Positions 6,912 to 14,012 of a stretch of DNA of 14,012 nucleotides are shown piece after piece; the first letter of the stretch is position 1, and each line of letters opens with the position of its first letter. A model generated the notes under the pieces. It was not told the origin of the DNA. It searched no databases and worked only from the letters and a program-made list of their open reading frames with translations. The position numbers and the translations under genes were made by a program. The stretch comes from Micrococcales bacterium (lineage in GTDB: Bacteria; Actinomycetota; Actinomycetes; S36-B12; UBA10799): contig JAHEXM010000011.1 of NCBI GenBank assembly GCA_023252115.1, positions 1 to 14,012 on the forward strand, read 5' to 3'.

Positions 6912-8081
6912 CTAGCCAAGTCCAGTTCCAATGAGGCGCCCAATTATGTACGTGACTGCGGCTGCAGCGGATCCGACTAACACCTGACGCAGCGCTGAGC
7001 GCACCATTCCAGAACCAGCCAGTTTGCCAACCGTTGCACCAACCGCAGTTAGTGCAATCAGAGCGAACACAATCGCGATGATCAACGCCGTGGTTCCCGA
7101 GGCAAAGAAGTAGGGAATGGTCGGTACGGCAGCACCGATGGCAAATGAAATGAAGCTAGATATAGCGACTTTGATTGGCGCGCCGAGTTCATCCGGATCA
7201 AGCCCGAGTTCCTCGCGGGCCAACGTGTCTAGAGCAGTGTCCGGATCGGCCATGATTTTCTTTGCCGCAGCCTTAGCCATTTGTCGGTCAAAGCCCTTGG
7301 CGCGATAAATCAATTCAAGTTCGCGCTGTTCCTCAAGAGGCTTTTCGCGTAGCTCGGCGGCTTCCATTTCAATTTCGTGCGCAAATAAGTCGCGTTGACT
7401 TGAGACCGACACGTATTCGCCAGCAGCCATCGAGAACGCACCGGCCAACAAACCTGCAATGCCCGCGAACAAAACTGTTCCACTGGAGATACCCGATCCG
7501 GCAAATCCCATAACCAGCGCGGTGTTCGATACAAGGCCGTCCGATACACCAAAAACTGAGGCGCGAAGTGATCCTGACTTATCAGTGTGGTGCCACGGCT
7601 CGGCTGAGTTAAGTGACGCACGCAGATCGCCGATGGTGCGGCCTGGCGAATCAGTCGGCAGGAGCGCTGGGGTCGAGGCACGCGACTTATCTTCGTTTTG
7701 CATTCCGGCAAGAACTTGCGCATGTAGTCGCTCGTCTTCCGCCATTCCCGGCAGCGCGTCAGGTTCATCGTCATAAGTGCCTTGCGCTTCAATCTCGGCT
7801 TGCTCCAACTCGGGCAGAACTGAAAACAGCGACTTACTCTTTGCTCGTGCGATGATCGACTCCGCTTGCGGGTCAAGATCGCCTGTGTCGGGTGGCACAG
7901 TCTCGCCGGCCGCAATGAGCAGTTCCTCCCAGTGTTTGGCGTGCTTATCTTCAATGTCGGCGAGCTCAAGTAGCGCTTCACGCGGATCGCCGCTCGCGAC
8001 CTCGGCTAACGCGCGATACATCCGACTTGCTTCTCGTTCACTCGCCAAATACTTCAAGTAGCGCTTTGCATCACCAGCCAT
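6912..8081 (-). CDS. Rubrerythrin-VIT1/CCC1 fusion, iron/manganese transporter
   Basis: A 389-residue fusion. Residues 1-130 form a ferritin-like/rubrerythrin helical domain with metal-ligand type residues (SEREASRMYR at 14-23, IEDKHAKHWEEL at 43-54, ELEQAEIEAQ at 91-100, EDERLHAQ at 115-122). Residues about 165-389 form a VIT1/CCC1 transporter domain with GVSDGLVSNTALVMG (178-192), AGEYVSVSSQRDL (220-232), a charged cytoplasmic segment rich in Glu (236-300), and membrane segments around 305-325, 331-352 and 365-385. Such proteins move Fe(II)/Mn(II) out of the cytosol, and the ferritin-like domain may bind or oxidise the metal. The ATG at 8081 has no Shine-Dalgarno sequence; instead a perfect palindrome abuts it. 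A leaderless or structured start is possible. A different in-frame start would cut into the ferritin-like domain. The family call is strong. Confidence 0.92.
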   Translation of the reverse strand: MAGDAKRYLKYLASEREASRMYRALAEVASGDPREALLELADIEDKHAKHWEELLIAAGETVPPDTGDLDPQAESIIARAKSKSLFSVLPELEQAEIEAQGTYDDEPDALPGMAEDERLHAQVLAGMQNEDKSRASTPALLPTDSPGRTIGDLRASLNSAEPWHHTDKSGSLRASVFGVSDGLVSNTALVMGFAGSGISSGTVLFAGIAGLLAGAFSMAAGEYVSVSSQRDLFAHEIEMEAAELREKPLEEQRELELIYRAKGFDRQMAKAAAKKIMADPDTALDTLAREELGLDPDELGAPIKVAISSFISFAIGAAVPTIPYFFASGTTALIIAIVFALIALTAVGATVGKLAGSGMVRSALRQVLVGSAAAAVTYIIGRLIGTGLG

Positions 8082-8110
8082 GGTCAGAGTCTGACCGACT
8101 GCCAGTCGGT
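8082..8110. promoter_or_regulatory. Two overlapping perfect palindromes directly upstream of the VIT1 start
   Basis: GGTCAGAgTCTGACC (8082-8096) abuts the start codon. ACCGACTGcCAGTCGGT (8094-8110) overlaps it by three bases. Both are perfect around one central base. The region has no ribosome site. The pair could be an operator for a dimeric regulator, or two RNA hairpins (6 bp with a 3-base loop nearest the start) that limit translation. The symmetry is directly seen; its function is inferred. Confidence 0.5.
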
Positions 8111-8121
8111 GTTGCTAACAA

Positions 8122-8131
8122 AGGCTTGCCT
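8122..8131. promoter_or_regulatory. Possible metal-repressor (DtxR/MntR-like) box
   Basis: AGGCTTGCCT is a perfect 10-bp palindrome about 41-50 bases upstream of the VIT1 ATG. With flanks it reads AAAGGCTTGCCTCA, which loosely recalls AGG...CCT boxes of DtxR-family metal repressors. It lies just behind a TTGCGA that could be a -35 on the minus strand. The match to the IdeR consensus is poor, so this is tentative. Confidence 0.25.
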
Positions 8132-8182
8132 CATTCGCAAAATCTTCATGAATAGACGGCGACTATGCTTGGCGGGTTACAC

Positions 8183-8267
<85 letters not shown>

Positions 8268-8556
8268 AAATCTGGGTTTCAACCCAAGAAACCAATCCGA
8301 TCAGTCGTGGCCGTCGATGTGTGTCGGCTCCCTGTCACGTACCACTGAGGTCAGTTCTTGGTGAGGACGTACACCAAGCAACGCAGCCCTCCGACATAGC
8401 TCCCGACGAAGTCTTAACCGTAGGCCGTGTGCATTGAGACGTCGACAGCACTAGGCGAACGACTATCTCGAAAGTACCGGTCCGGAAGTTTATTCATCGA
8501 CGAAATGGGTATTCATGACGGTGAGCCCCGACCGCCCTATCGAGACCTGAGGACCA
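8268..8556. other. Intergenic region after tRNA-Leu
   Basis: No reading frame here has a ribosome site and protein-like composition. A short hairpin (TGGGT/ACCCA, 8273-8286) follows the tRNA within six bases and might mark its 3' processing or termination, but no T-tract follows. I saw no convincing promoter for the secreted protein gene that begins at 8557. Confidence 0.5.
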
Positions 8557-9507
8557 ATGACGACATCTTTCCCGAGACAACTTATTGCCACATCCGTTGC
8601 CGCACTTGCGCTGTGTTCGCTGTCCGGTGTTGCCGCGACTGGTGCCGCCAACGCTACGACGCCGCACCAGGCCTCCGCGTCTGGCGAACAAGCGAACACG
8701 ACCGGCTGGGGCAGACTGCAGGCGCTGACGAACAGTCTCGGTTCCGCCGTCAACGTGGACGTCACATCTAACGGGAACGTTCAGACGGTGACTTTGGCTC
8801 CTGGACAGAAACTTACTCGGAACTTCGACGGCGTCACCGCGATCAATGCCTACATGCGTGAGGGCTCGCAGCGCGCGGATGTGGCATCCATGACAAACAT
8901 GCGGCTCAGTGGGGGTTCCACTGGTTCCGGGCTGGTGACTTTTCGGGATCCGCAGACCGATGCCACCCGGGACGCTCGAGTGTCCGGCTCGCATCACAAC
9001 GATCCGTTCAATATCGGTAGTAAGACCTTTAAAATAGGTTTGACCACCAACTCTGAATGGCACGACCCGATTTTTAACGTGAACATCGGCGGAACAACGG
9101 AAACCAGTTTCCCGAACAAAGCCGACGTCACCCTCGTCAACAAATCTTCGGACACCCTTTGGGTACGCGAAGGGCACGGCTATCACCCCCTCTACCAAGG
9201 CCAGTCCAGAACGGAACAGCAAAACGTTACTGACGACAGGGACCGGAGTCTGCGAATGATTTTTGGTGGCGGCGGTGAAGACGAAATGGTGCAATTGTCG
9301 CTGCACACCAACGCTAACGGTGCGGCAACGCTGAGTATGGACAACTCCTACCGCGATCTTGCCGTCAACCATGATCTCCGCCAAAAGTTCACGCAGAAGG
9401 TGCTGGAAGCGAAATGGTCCGGTTTTGAGTACACCATCGAACGTCATTTGAACGCCGATGGCCGCGCTGCCCTGACCGTCATCGTGACTGGTCCTGGGCC
9501 GGTTTAG
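8557..9507 (+). CDS. Secreted protein of unknown function, possible two-repeat beta protein
   Basis: A 316-residue exported protein that I do not recognise. Residues 1-33 are a Sec signal peptide (MTTSFPRQ, then a hydrophobic run) with likely cleavage after ANA. The mature protein is rich in Asn, Thr, Ser and Gly, has no Cys, and looks mostly beta. Two stretches look alike: about 56-131 (LTNSLGSAVNVDVTSNGN...LAPGQ) and about 192-266 (TLVNKSSDTLWV...LYQGQ). They share a strand, turn, GQ and GG/SG order, which suggests an old internal duplication joined by a middle segment (GLTTNSEWHDPIFNVNIGG, 161-179). A charged helix-like part, RQKFTQKVLEAKWSGFEYTI (275-294), lies near the C-terminus. The ATG at 8557 is preceded by TGAGGA, closer than usual. 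The opposite strand is also open (8494-9447), but the signal peptide and composition favour this strand. It might be a surface or matrix protein; the function is unknown. Confidence 0.75.
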   Translation: MTTSFPRQLIATSVAALALCSLSGVAATGAANATTPHQASASGEQANTTGWGRLQALTNSLGSAVNVDVTSNGNVQTVTLAPGQKLTRNFDGVTAINAYMREGSQRADVASMTNMRLSGGSTGSGLVTFRDPQTDATRDARVSGSHHNDPFNIGSKTFKIGLTTNSEWHDPIFNVNIGGTTETSFPNKADVTLVNKSSDTLWVREGHGYHPLYQGQSRTEQQNVTDDRDRSLRMIFGGGGEDEMVQLSLHTNANGAATLSMDNSYRDLAVNHDLRQKFTQKVLEAKWSGFEYTIERHLNADGRAALTVIVTGPGPV

Positions 9508-9575
9508 GGACTACATCGAACGGCTCCCACACCGCCTGGCAGGACTATCAGTGGTCAGCCTTATACCGATTGCAG

Positions 9576-11774
9576 TCAAACCGGATCAAAAAGGGATTTT
9601 CTCAGGTTCTTGGCGTGGTACAGGGCAGCATCTGCGCGTTCCAATATCTGTTCCGCCGTATCAGAATCTTGAGCGATCGCGGCTCCAAAACTCATCGAAA
9701 TACGCAATGTTTGACCATCCACGTTTAGTGGTTTGCTTACAGCTTTGCGTAATACGTCGCCGACTTTCACACAATCATCGGTTGATCGGACGCCGTCAAG
9801 TAAGACGATTATTTCGTCGCCACCTATTCGCGCCACAAAATCATTGGGTCGCACAGCGCGCGCGATTCGATCGCTCGTCATCTTGAGGACTAAGTCCCCT
9901 GCTTTGTGCCCATATGAATCGTTAATCGTCTTGAAATCATCGATGTCACAAAACAATAATCCAAGGCGGTCACCGGAACGAGGACTCCACTGCATGACTT
10001 CGCTCATCTTGTGTTCCAGTGCTTCCCTGCTGAATAGGCCAGTGAGCCGGTCATGAGCTGCCCGAAATTCAAGCTCTTCGCGATCCAAAATCTCGTCGGT
10101 TACGTCTCTGATCTGGCATACAAATCCGGCCGCCTGGATGGCATCCGTCTCAGGCATGGCCACCACGTCGCACTCACACCAAACATGGCGGCCGCCTTTA
10201 GCCACGAGGGGGAAGATCGAATTTGCCGATGCACTGCTGTTAGATCCCCTGGTCGCCGCGCCAACAATATTCGGAGAACGTTGGACTTCTTCCTCAGGCT
10301 TGACGACGTCATCGATGTTGCGTCCATGAAGTGTCTCAATCGACTCCCCCACGAGGCGGCAAAAAGCGCGGTTTGCTTGGGTAATTTGCCGGGCCGAATC
10401 AAGAAGAGCCGTCGCAACCGGTGAGCTATCAAGGGCAATCCTCAGCCGTGACTCGCTTGCCTTCAATCGCGAGCGGCCTGCGACCTCGGCGTCTATGTTG
10501 CGCAGCGAGTATGCAGAGAACTCACCACTGAATTTCTCACTACTCAAGCGTTTAACTCGGCAGGACATCCAGGTTGCATCACCAACAGCCGTCTTGAATT
10601 GAGCTTCATATACCTGGGATGCATGCTCGCTGGGATGCAGCACTTGGTCTGCCGGCTTGTCGCCACGACTAACCTGAAACTCAGTTATTGAATGGCCAAT
10701 CCAGTCATCTGGTTCCCACCCGAGAGCTAACGAGAGCGACTCCGAGACCCACACACAGCGTCCCTCGTCGTTGGTCAACAAGACGACGTCGCTCGCGTTC
10801 TCGGCTAGTACCTCAAGTTGGGCCTGTATACCAGCGCTGACCATCTGTCTGCGAGCTGCCTGTGATCCCCTTAGAAGGAAGACAATCGTTAACCCCACTA
10901 GTAAGGCAGTCCAACCGTATGTCGCAGCTGTCGGCCAACTTAGGCCACGCTCACTCATTAACCGAACGGACAACGCGCAGGTGGAGGCAACACCGAACAC
11001 CATGACGTAGGTGAACCAATACGCACGCATGACTTTCCCGGCCTTCAACGCTGCGAGCAGGGGCTGCTGGTCAGGCCGTATAAACAGCACTGCCGCGCCA
11101 AGCAGACCGATCACGAGAGCGGTAGCAGGTGGCAAACCAATCGGGCTCCCGAGCCAATAGACGCGGTCTGCGCCGAACGCCCAGGCCACAAGTTCAATTG
11201 CGGCGAAACCAACTGCCGCTATGACAGCCACGGACGCGAACCGCGCCCAATTGCGATGGTGAACTGAGACCAACAGCGCCGTCGAAAAGATCACAAAGGC
11301 GAGAAGCGAGCGGGGCCCGGCTGGGCCGAGGACTATTTGCGCTGATCCAAAGTGGATCAAGTGAGAATCCTCAGCCATTAGCGGAAGTTGGGCAATGGCG
11401 ACAATCAAACAGGCGAACGCTGCGATGCGGCCAGTTAACCGGACAAGCTCGTTGTCTCTCCACCGCGTAACAACCGCAACTAGAACCAACCCAGACATCG
11501 CGAACGTGGCAACAGATGGGTATGCATCGGGCGCCAGTGGCTCCGGTCGCACAGTCGGAAAAGCCAATAGGAACGCGATATTCGCGCCGACTATCAAGAA
11601 CGCAACGACGCAGGCCGCTTGACCGGCGGCGATTGACCGCCTGGCGCGCACTCCTAGCAGGCTGGACCAGGCTGGATCGGACTCAGACATTGATGGACTG
11701 GGGACTTGCTCGGAATCGAGCGCGGCAGCTGCATGGACACTGAAGAAGTCGTCTGCTTCGCTCCCGCCAGCCAT
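9576..11774 (-). CDS. Membrane diguanylate cyclase with two PAS domains (GGDEF family)
   Basis: Predicted enzyme making cyclic di-GMP from two GTP, 732 residues with the start chosen here. Residues about 48-302 hold some eight hydrophobic spans, a membrane sensor region. PAS-like domains follow at about 315-430 (ENASDVVLLTNDEGRCVWVS) and 440-562 (LDSSPVATALLDSARQITQA, ending QIRDVTDE). The GGDEF domain (about 570-728) has DRLTGL (575-580), CDIDDFKTINDSYGH (609-623), the active site GGDEI (651-655), and an RPND inhibitory site (642-645) five residues upstream. The last active-site residue is Ile instead of Phe, a tolerated change in some active enzymes. There is no EAL domain. ATG 11774 follows GGGAGG too closely; TTG 11810 and ATG 11690 are alternative starts, so the N-terminus is uncertain. 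The gene is convergent with the secreted protein gene and lies behind ltrA on the same strand. Confidence 0.92.
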   Translation of the reverse strand: MAGGSEADDFFSVHAAAALDSEQVPSPSMSESDPAWSSLLGVRARRSIAAGQAACVVAFLIVGANIAFLLAFPTVRPEPLAPDAYPSVATFAMSGLVLVAVVTRWRDNELVRLTGRIAAFACLIVAIAQLPLMAEDSHLIHFGSAQIVLGPAGPRSLLAFVIFSTALLVSVHHRNWARFASVAVIAAVGFAAIELVAWAFGADRVYWLGSPIGLPPATALVIGLLGAAVLFIRPDQQPLLAALKAGKVMRAYWFTYVMVFGVASTCALSVRLMSERGLSWPTAATYGWTALLVGLTIVFLLRGSQAARRQMVSAGIQAQLEVLAENASDVVLLTNDEGRCVWVSESLSLALGWEPDDWIGHSITEFQVSRGDKPADQVLHPSEHASQVYEAQFKTAVGDATWMSCRVKRLSSEKFSGEFSAYSLRNIDAEVAGRSRLKASESRLRIALDSSPVATALLDSARQITQANRAFCRLVGESIETLHGRNIDDVVKPEEEVQRSPNIVGAATRGSNSSASANSIFPLVAKGGRHVWCECDVVAMPETDAIQAAGFVCQIRDVTDEILDREELEFRAAHDRLTGLFSREALEHKMSEVMQWSPRSGDRLGLLFCDIDDFKTINDSYGHKAGDLVLKMTSDRIARAVRPNDFVARIGGDEIIVLLDGVRSTDDCVKVGDVLRKAVSKPLNVDGQTLRISMSFGAAIAQDSDTAEQILERADAALYHAKNLRKSLFDPV

Positions 11775-11934
11775 GCCTCCCACTCTGGTCCCGATTCCAG
11801 CCCACCGCAAGGTCTCGCAATGAAATCCTCAGATGGATCCCAAATGCGGGACCTGATCCCCACCGGCACAAAGATTTTCGGCAATCCTGGTAAAGGAGTT
11901 CTGCGCGAGACATTCACTCAAGTCCGCATTTCCG

Positions 11935-13071
11935 TCAAGGCTTTTGCCTCGTCGGACCGATGAGCAGGAGTGAGATCGCAAGTGCAATGGCGACCGTGAC
12001 AAGGATGGGCAGTCTTGTTGCAGTCACATACTCAGTCGCGGCCAAGAGTACAGCGATCCAGCCCGCCACCGGAACCCGCAAATTGGCTCGAAGCCGAATT
12101 AGGACAAACCCCACGGTGATAAATATCCATGCCAACCCTGCGTAGTGTGCTGCGGGACCACTAAGCGCCCAGGCAGCGCCATTGTTGTGTTGAAGCTCTT
12201 GGATGATCACTGTCCGAGCAGCTGCCAACAACACTAGGCCGAGAACGAGTAGCAAATGCAGGCCGCTGTACACGTCGCGGGCCAATACGGGGCGGCGCAA
12301 TAAAGGCGAAGATTCCATGGCGCTTGCGACTCGTGGCGCGAGAATCCGGAAGTAAGCAATCCACACAAGGCAATCAATCGCGAATGCGAATAAACAGTAT
12401 CCGGTGATGGCCATACTGATGGACTGACGGCTGGCAGCAACTCCTAGCGATACAACACCTTCGCCAATCGCGATCATGATTACTAGCTCGTATCGCTCGA
12501 CGAAATGCTTGATCGAGATGGGCCATGAGTTACGCGTACGAAGCAAGTAGGGGGCACACTCAAGAATCACAACACACGCGAGTAGTGCAACTTGGAGTGA
12601 ACCACCAACGAACGCGCCGACGGCCAAGGCGATAGTCGACAACGCGACACCGGCAACCACCCACGGGATCGTTGCCGCGACGCTCGGAGTTTTACGACAT
12701 AGAGCTACGAGCGAGATCAGGTGAGTAGCTCGCGCCAGCAGATAGGCTCCCACAAACGCCAAAGCGGCAGCGCCACCAGCAACCCATTCCGGTAGCCATA
12801 GAGCCATCAGAAACAAGCCGGCCATCGAGACCATGAGTGTCGCGGTTGCCGAACGAGAATCCAGTCGGACCGTGCTCCCGAGCCAGCTATAAGAAACCCA
12901 AACACACCACAGGACCACAAACAACAGCAATGCCAAAACGAAATTGTAGTCGGATGCTTGCGCGGAAATGACGAAGTTGGCGCGGGTCAGCGCAAATACG
13001 AAGACCAGATCATAAAATAGCTCGAGTCCCGTGACGCTTTCGGTTGGACTCAGCAAATTGTTAGCGCGCAA
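11935..13071 (-). CDS. LtrA-family (low temperature requirement A) membrane protein
   Basis: A 378-residue, very hydrophobic protein of about ten to twelve membrane spans. The family marks are ELFYDLVFVFALTR (17-30), WVSYSWLGSTVRLDS (58-72) with its Arg and Asp, and HFVERYELVIMIAIGEGVV (189-207). LtrA was first linked to growth at low temperature in Listeria; the biochemical role is not established. The start is a TTG at 13071: no ATG precedes the conserved ELFYDL motif in frame, and TGAGGA lies about five bases upstream. The gene ends 160 bases before the ATG chosen for the cyclase (124 before its TTG alternative), so co-transcription is possible but not shown. Its upstream region holds three TTTGC/GCAAA half-sites and a nested hairpin. 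Confidence 0.88.
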   Translation of the reverse strand: MRANNLLSPTESVTGLELFYDLVFVFALTRANFVISAQASDYNFVLALLLFVVLWCVWVSYSWLGSTVRLDSRSATATLMVSMAGLFLMALWLPEWVAGGAAALAFVGAYLLARATHLISLVALCRKTPSVAATIPWVVAGVALSTIALAVGAFVGGSLQVALLACVVILECAPYLLRTRNSWPISIKHFVERYELVIMIAIGEGVVSLGVAASRQSISMAITGYCLFAFAIDCLVWIAYFRILAPRVASAMESSPLLRRPVLARDVYSGLHLLLVLGLVLLAAARTVIIQELQHNNGAAWALSGPAAHYAGLAWIFITVGFVLIRLRANLRVPVAGWIAVLLAATEYVTATRLPILVTVAIALAISLLLIGPTRQKP

Positions 13072-13082
13072 CTATTTCCTCA

Positions 13083-13108
13083 GGTTTGCTATTTCGCAAA
13101 TGGTTTGC
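13083..13108. repeat. Three TTTGC/GCAAA half-sites upstream of ltrA
   Basis: GGTTTGC at 13083-13089 recurs at 13102-13108 as a direct repeat with a 19-base period. Between them GCAAA (13096-13100) is inverted to both, so two overlapping inverted repeats form with spacers of 6 and 3 bases. They lie just behind the ribosome site of ltrA. GATAAT (13130-13125 on the minus strand) is a possible -10, in which case the sites would be in the leader. Confidence 0.4.
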
Positions 13109-13150
13109 CTGCAGCGTGATGATGATTATCGCAGAAGATGCTGACAACTG

Positions 13151-13205
13151 GGCGTCCCACTGGCATGCCACCCACAGCGGATATCCGGCCAAATGCCATG
13201 ACGCC
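13151..13205. repeat. Nested inverted repeats between the SnoaL-like gene and ltrA
   Basis: GGCGTC (13151-13156) pairs with GACGCC (13200-13205). Inside, TGGCAT (13161-13166) pairs with ATGCCA (13193-13198), and GCC can extend that stem past a bulge. The centre contains the perfect palindrome CGGATATCCG (13178-13187). The result is a possible hairpin or cruciform of 55 bases. It follows the SnoaL-like stop by about 125 bases in transcript sense, with no T-tract. Confidence 0.5.
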
Positions 13206-13329
13206 ACTGCGTTTTGCAAGATCCATTTCGGCTCGCGATCAACAACATGGAAGGCGTTTTGCTAGTGCGCCCTGGTGAACGAGCGAGGTGTGCGCGACCA
13301 ACCACGACATATTTCCGGGCGGTCGGTTG

Positions 13330-13722
13330 TCAGTCCTTCCAGAACTCATCGCTGTAGTCGGGTTGTGCCTCGACCATGCGCCATTCGGTAATTTTCTCAT
13401 CACGAACCCGCAAAAGAAATGCCGCAAAGTTCAGCAGTGTCTTTCCTTTTCGGGCCGCCTCAACGATGACCGCAACCATGATTTGTTCATCGTCAATTGG
13501 CAGGACCTGGGTGATTCGCACGCCACCTTCAGCGTCCTTGCTCTCAGCCGTGGGCATGCGTGAAATAAACGTGTCTCGATTGTTGACCTCATCGACGCCT
13601 CCACCAGGAATCGTGATGAATGCCGTGATGTCGGGGGCAATTACCTTGGCCATTCCTTCTGGATCAGAGTTGTTGACACAGTTCAGTAGTTCACGAATAA
13701 CGTCTTCATTGCTCATGGTCAT
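13330..13722 (-). CDS. NTF2/SnoaL-like fold protein
   Basis: A 130-residue cytoplasmic protein with the size and pattern of the SnoaL-like/NTF2-like superfamily. An N-terminal helix (NEDVIRELLNCVNNSDPEGMAKVIAPD, residues 5-31) is followed by a short strand (ITAFITIPGGG) and a region with FISRMP (52-57). A beta-sheet core follows: RITQVLPIDDEQIMVAVIVEA (69-89) and LLNFAAFLLRVRDEKITEWRMVEA (96-119). It ends in an acidic, aromatic tail. The fold occurs in enzymes and ligand-binding proteins alike, so no reaction can be given. The start at 13722 follows AAGGAGG at eight bases and is preferred over the upstream-extended frame to 13773; a second ATG two codons on (13716) is possible. A small membrane-protein gene lies 111 bases upstream on the same strand. 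Confidence 0.85.
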   Translation of the reverse strand: MTMSNEDVIRELLNCVNNSDPEGMAKVIAPDITAFITIPGGGVDEVNNRDTFISRMPTAESKDAEGGVRITQVLPIDDEQIMVAVIVEAARKGKTLLNFAAFLLRVRDEKITEWRMVEAQPDYSDEFWKD

Positions 13723-13833
13723 TTTGCGAGCCTCCTTCGGATGCAGCTTCCCGGTGCAACAGTCCCGAGTCAACTGTGACTACATCAACCACGCTGAGTC
13801 CGGGCGTTCATTCCGAAAGTTGGTTTTCGACTG

Positions 13834-13923
13834 TCAGTGCACAAGCAGATAGATGATTACAAAGAGAATGATTGCGGCCACCAAAAAGACTACGAGTCGG
13901 GTGTTCCGATTCCGCAGATCCAT
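13834..13923 (-). CDS. 29-residue single-span membrane microprotein
   Basis: A very short minus-strand frame with an ATG at 13923 and a TGA stop at 13834-13836. A good ribosome site, CGGGAG, lies about nine bases upstream. The first nine residues are hydrophilic and basic (MDLRNRNTR). Residues 10-28 are an unbroken hydrophobic run (LVVFLVAAIILFVIIYLLV) ending in His, a textbook single transmembrane segment with a positive N-terminus, predicted inside. The gene precedes the SnoaL-like gene on the same strand with a 111-base gap. It resembles the unannotated small membrane proteins that often modulate transporters or envelope stress systems, but no partner can be named. That the frame is real rests on the ribosome site and the clean topology. 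Confidence 0.6.
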   Translation of the reverse strand: MDLRNRNTRLVVFLVAAIILFVIIYLLVH

Positions 13924-14012
13924 AATGTCATTCTCCCGTTCGCAGACAATTTAAGTTGGGCTCCGTCGAGCATGGCACGAAACTGATCATCAAAGCTTGC
14001 GGAGCACTACAA

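Noticed and set aside
7310..7981. Minus-strand frame of 223 codons within the VIT1 gene
   Set aside because: It is another frame of the same strand under the rubrerythrin-VIT1 reading frame and shows no domain.
8494..9447. Long minus-strand open frame of 317 codons opposite the secreted protein
   Set aside because: It is antisense to a frame with a clear signal peptide, and its own product has no coherent motif and a shadow-like composition.
11775..11934. Possible cyclic di-GMP riboswitch before the diguanylate cyclase gene
   Set aside because: The conserved GEMM core and its paired helices are absent; only short chance symmetries such as GGGAcctgaTCCC are seen.
13924..14012. Possible end of another gene on the minus strand at the right edge
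   Set aside because: One frame is open to the edge and ends at a TGA near 13928, but its short product has no recognisable pattern, so coding cannot be claimed.

Overview
The window looks like ordinary chromosomal DNA of an actinobacterium (Actinomycetota). The lineage is inferred from gene content: a DUF3618 protein beside a GroES-like protein and a Bcp peroxiredoxin, a rubrerythrin-VIT1 fusion, an LtrA-family protein, a lipoprotein lipase of the actinobacterial secretory-lipase type, strong AGGAGG-type ribosome sites and some TTG starts. By eye, base composition is moderately GC-rich. There is no phage, plasmid, CRISPR, toxin-antitoxin or recognisable defence gene, and no integrase or transposase.

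Left third (1-5403): a cluster of exported proteins. A partial secreted protein runs off the left edge on the minus strand. Divergent from it is a secreted alpha/beta-hydrolase esterase. After a convergent gap rich in inverted repeats come a degenerate tRNA-like relic, a lipoprotein lipase and a sedolisin-family acid protease, all on the minus strand. The lipase and protease genes share an ATAGCTAC element at almost the same distance from their start codons. Together these genes suggest breakdown of external lipid/ester and protein substrates.

Middle (5484-8267): housekeeping and stress genes. tRNA-Lys(CTT) follows closely behind a GroES-like gene and a DUF3618 membrane protein on the minus strand. 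A Bcp thiol peroxidase diverges on the plus strand. A rubrerythrin-VIT1 membrane protein (iron/manganese handling) is on the minus strand, and tRNA-Leu(TAG) is divergent from it. Two overlapping perfect palindromes sit directly on the start of the VIT1 gene.

Right part (8268-14012): a secreted 316-residue protein of unknown function with a possible internal duplication; a membrane diguanylate cyclase with two PAS domains and a GGDEI active site; an LtrA-family membrane protein with a TTG start; an NTF2/SnoaL-like protein; and a previously untracked 29-residue single-span membrane protein. The gaps before ltrA and around it hold repeated half-sites and a nested hairpin.

Nothing here amounts to a clearly new multi-gene system. 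The best leads are the tRNA relic with a short direct repeat shared with tRNA-Lys, the palindromes on the VIT1 start, the unknown secreted protein and the small membrane protein. All homology calls are from reading translated motifs; no search was run.
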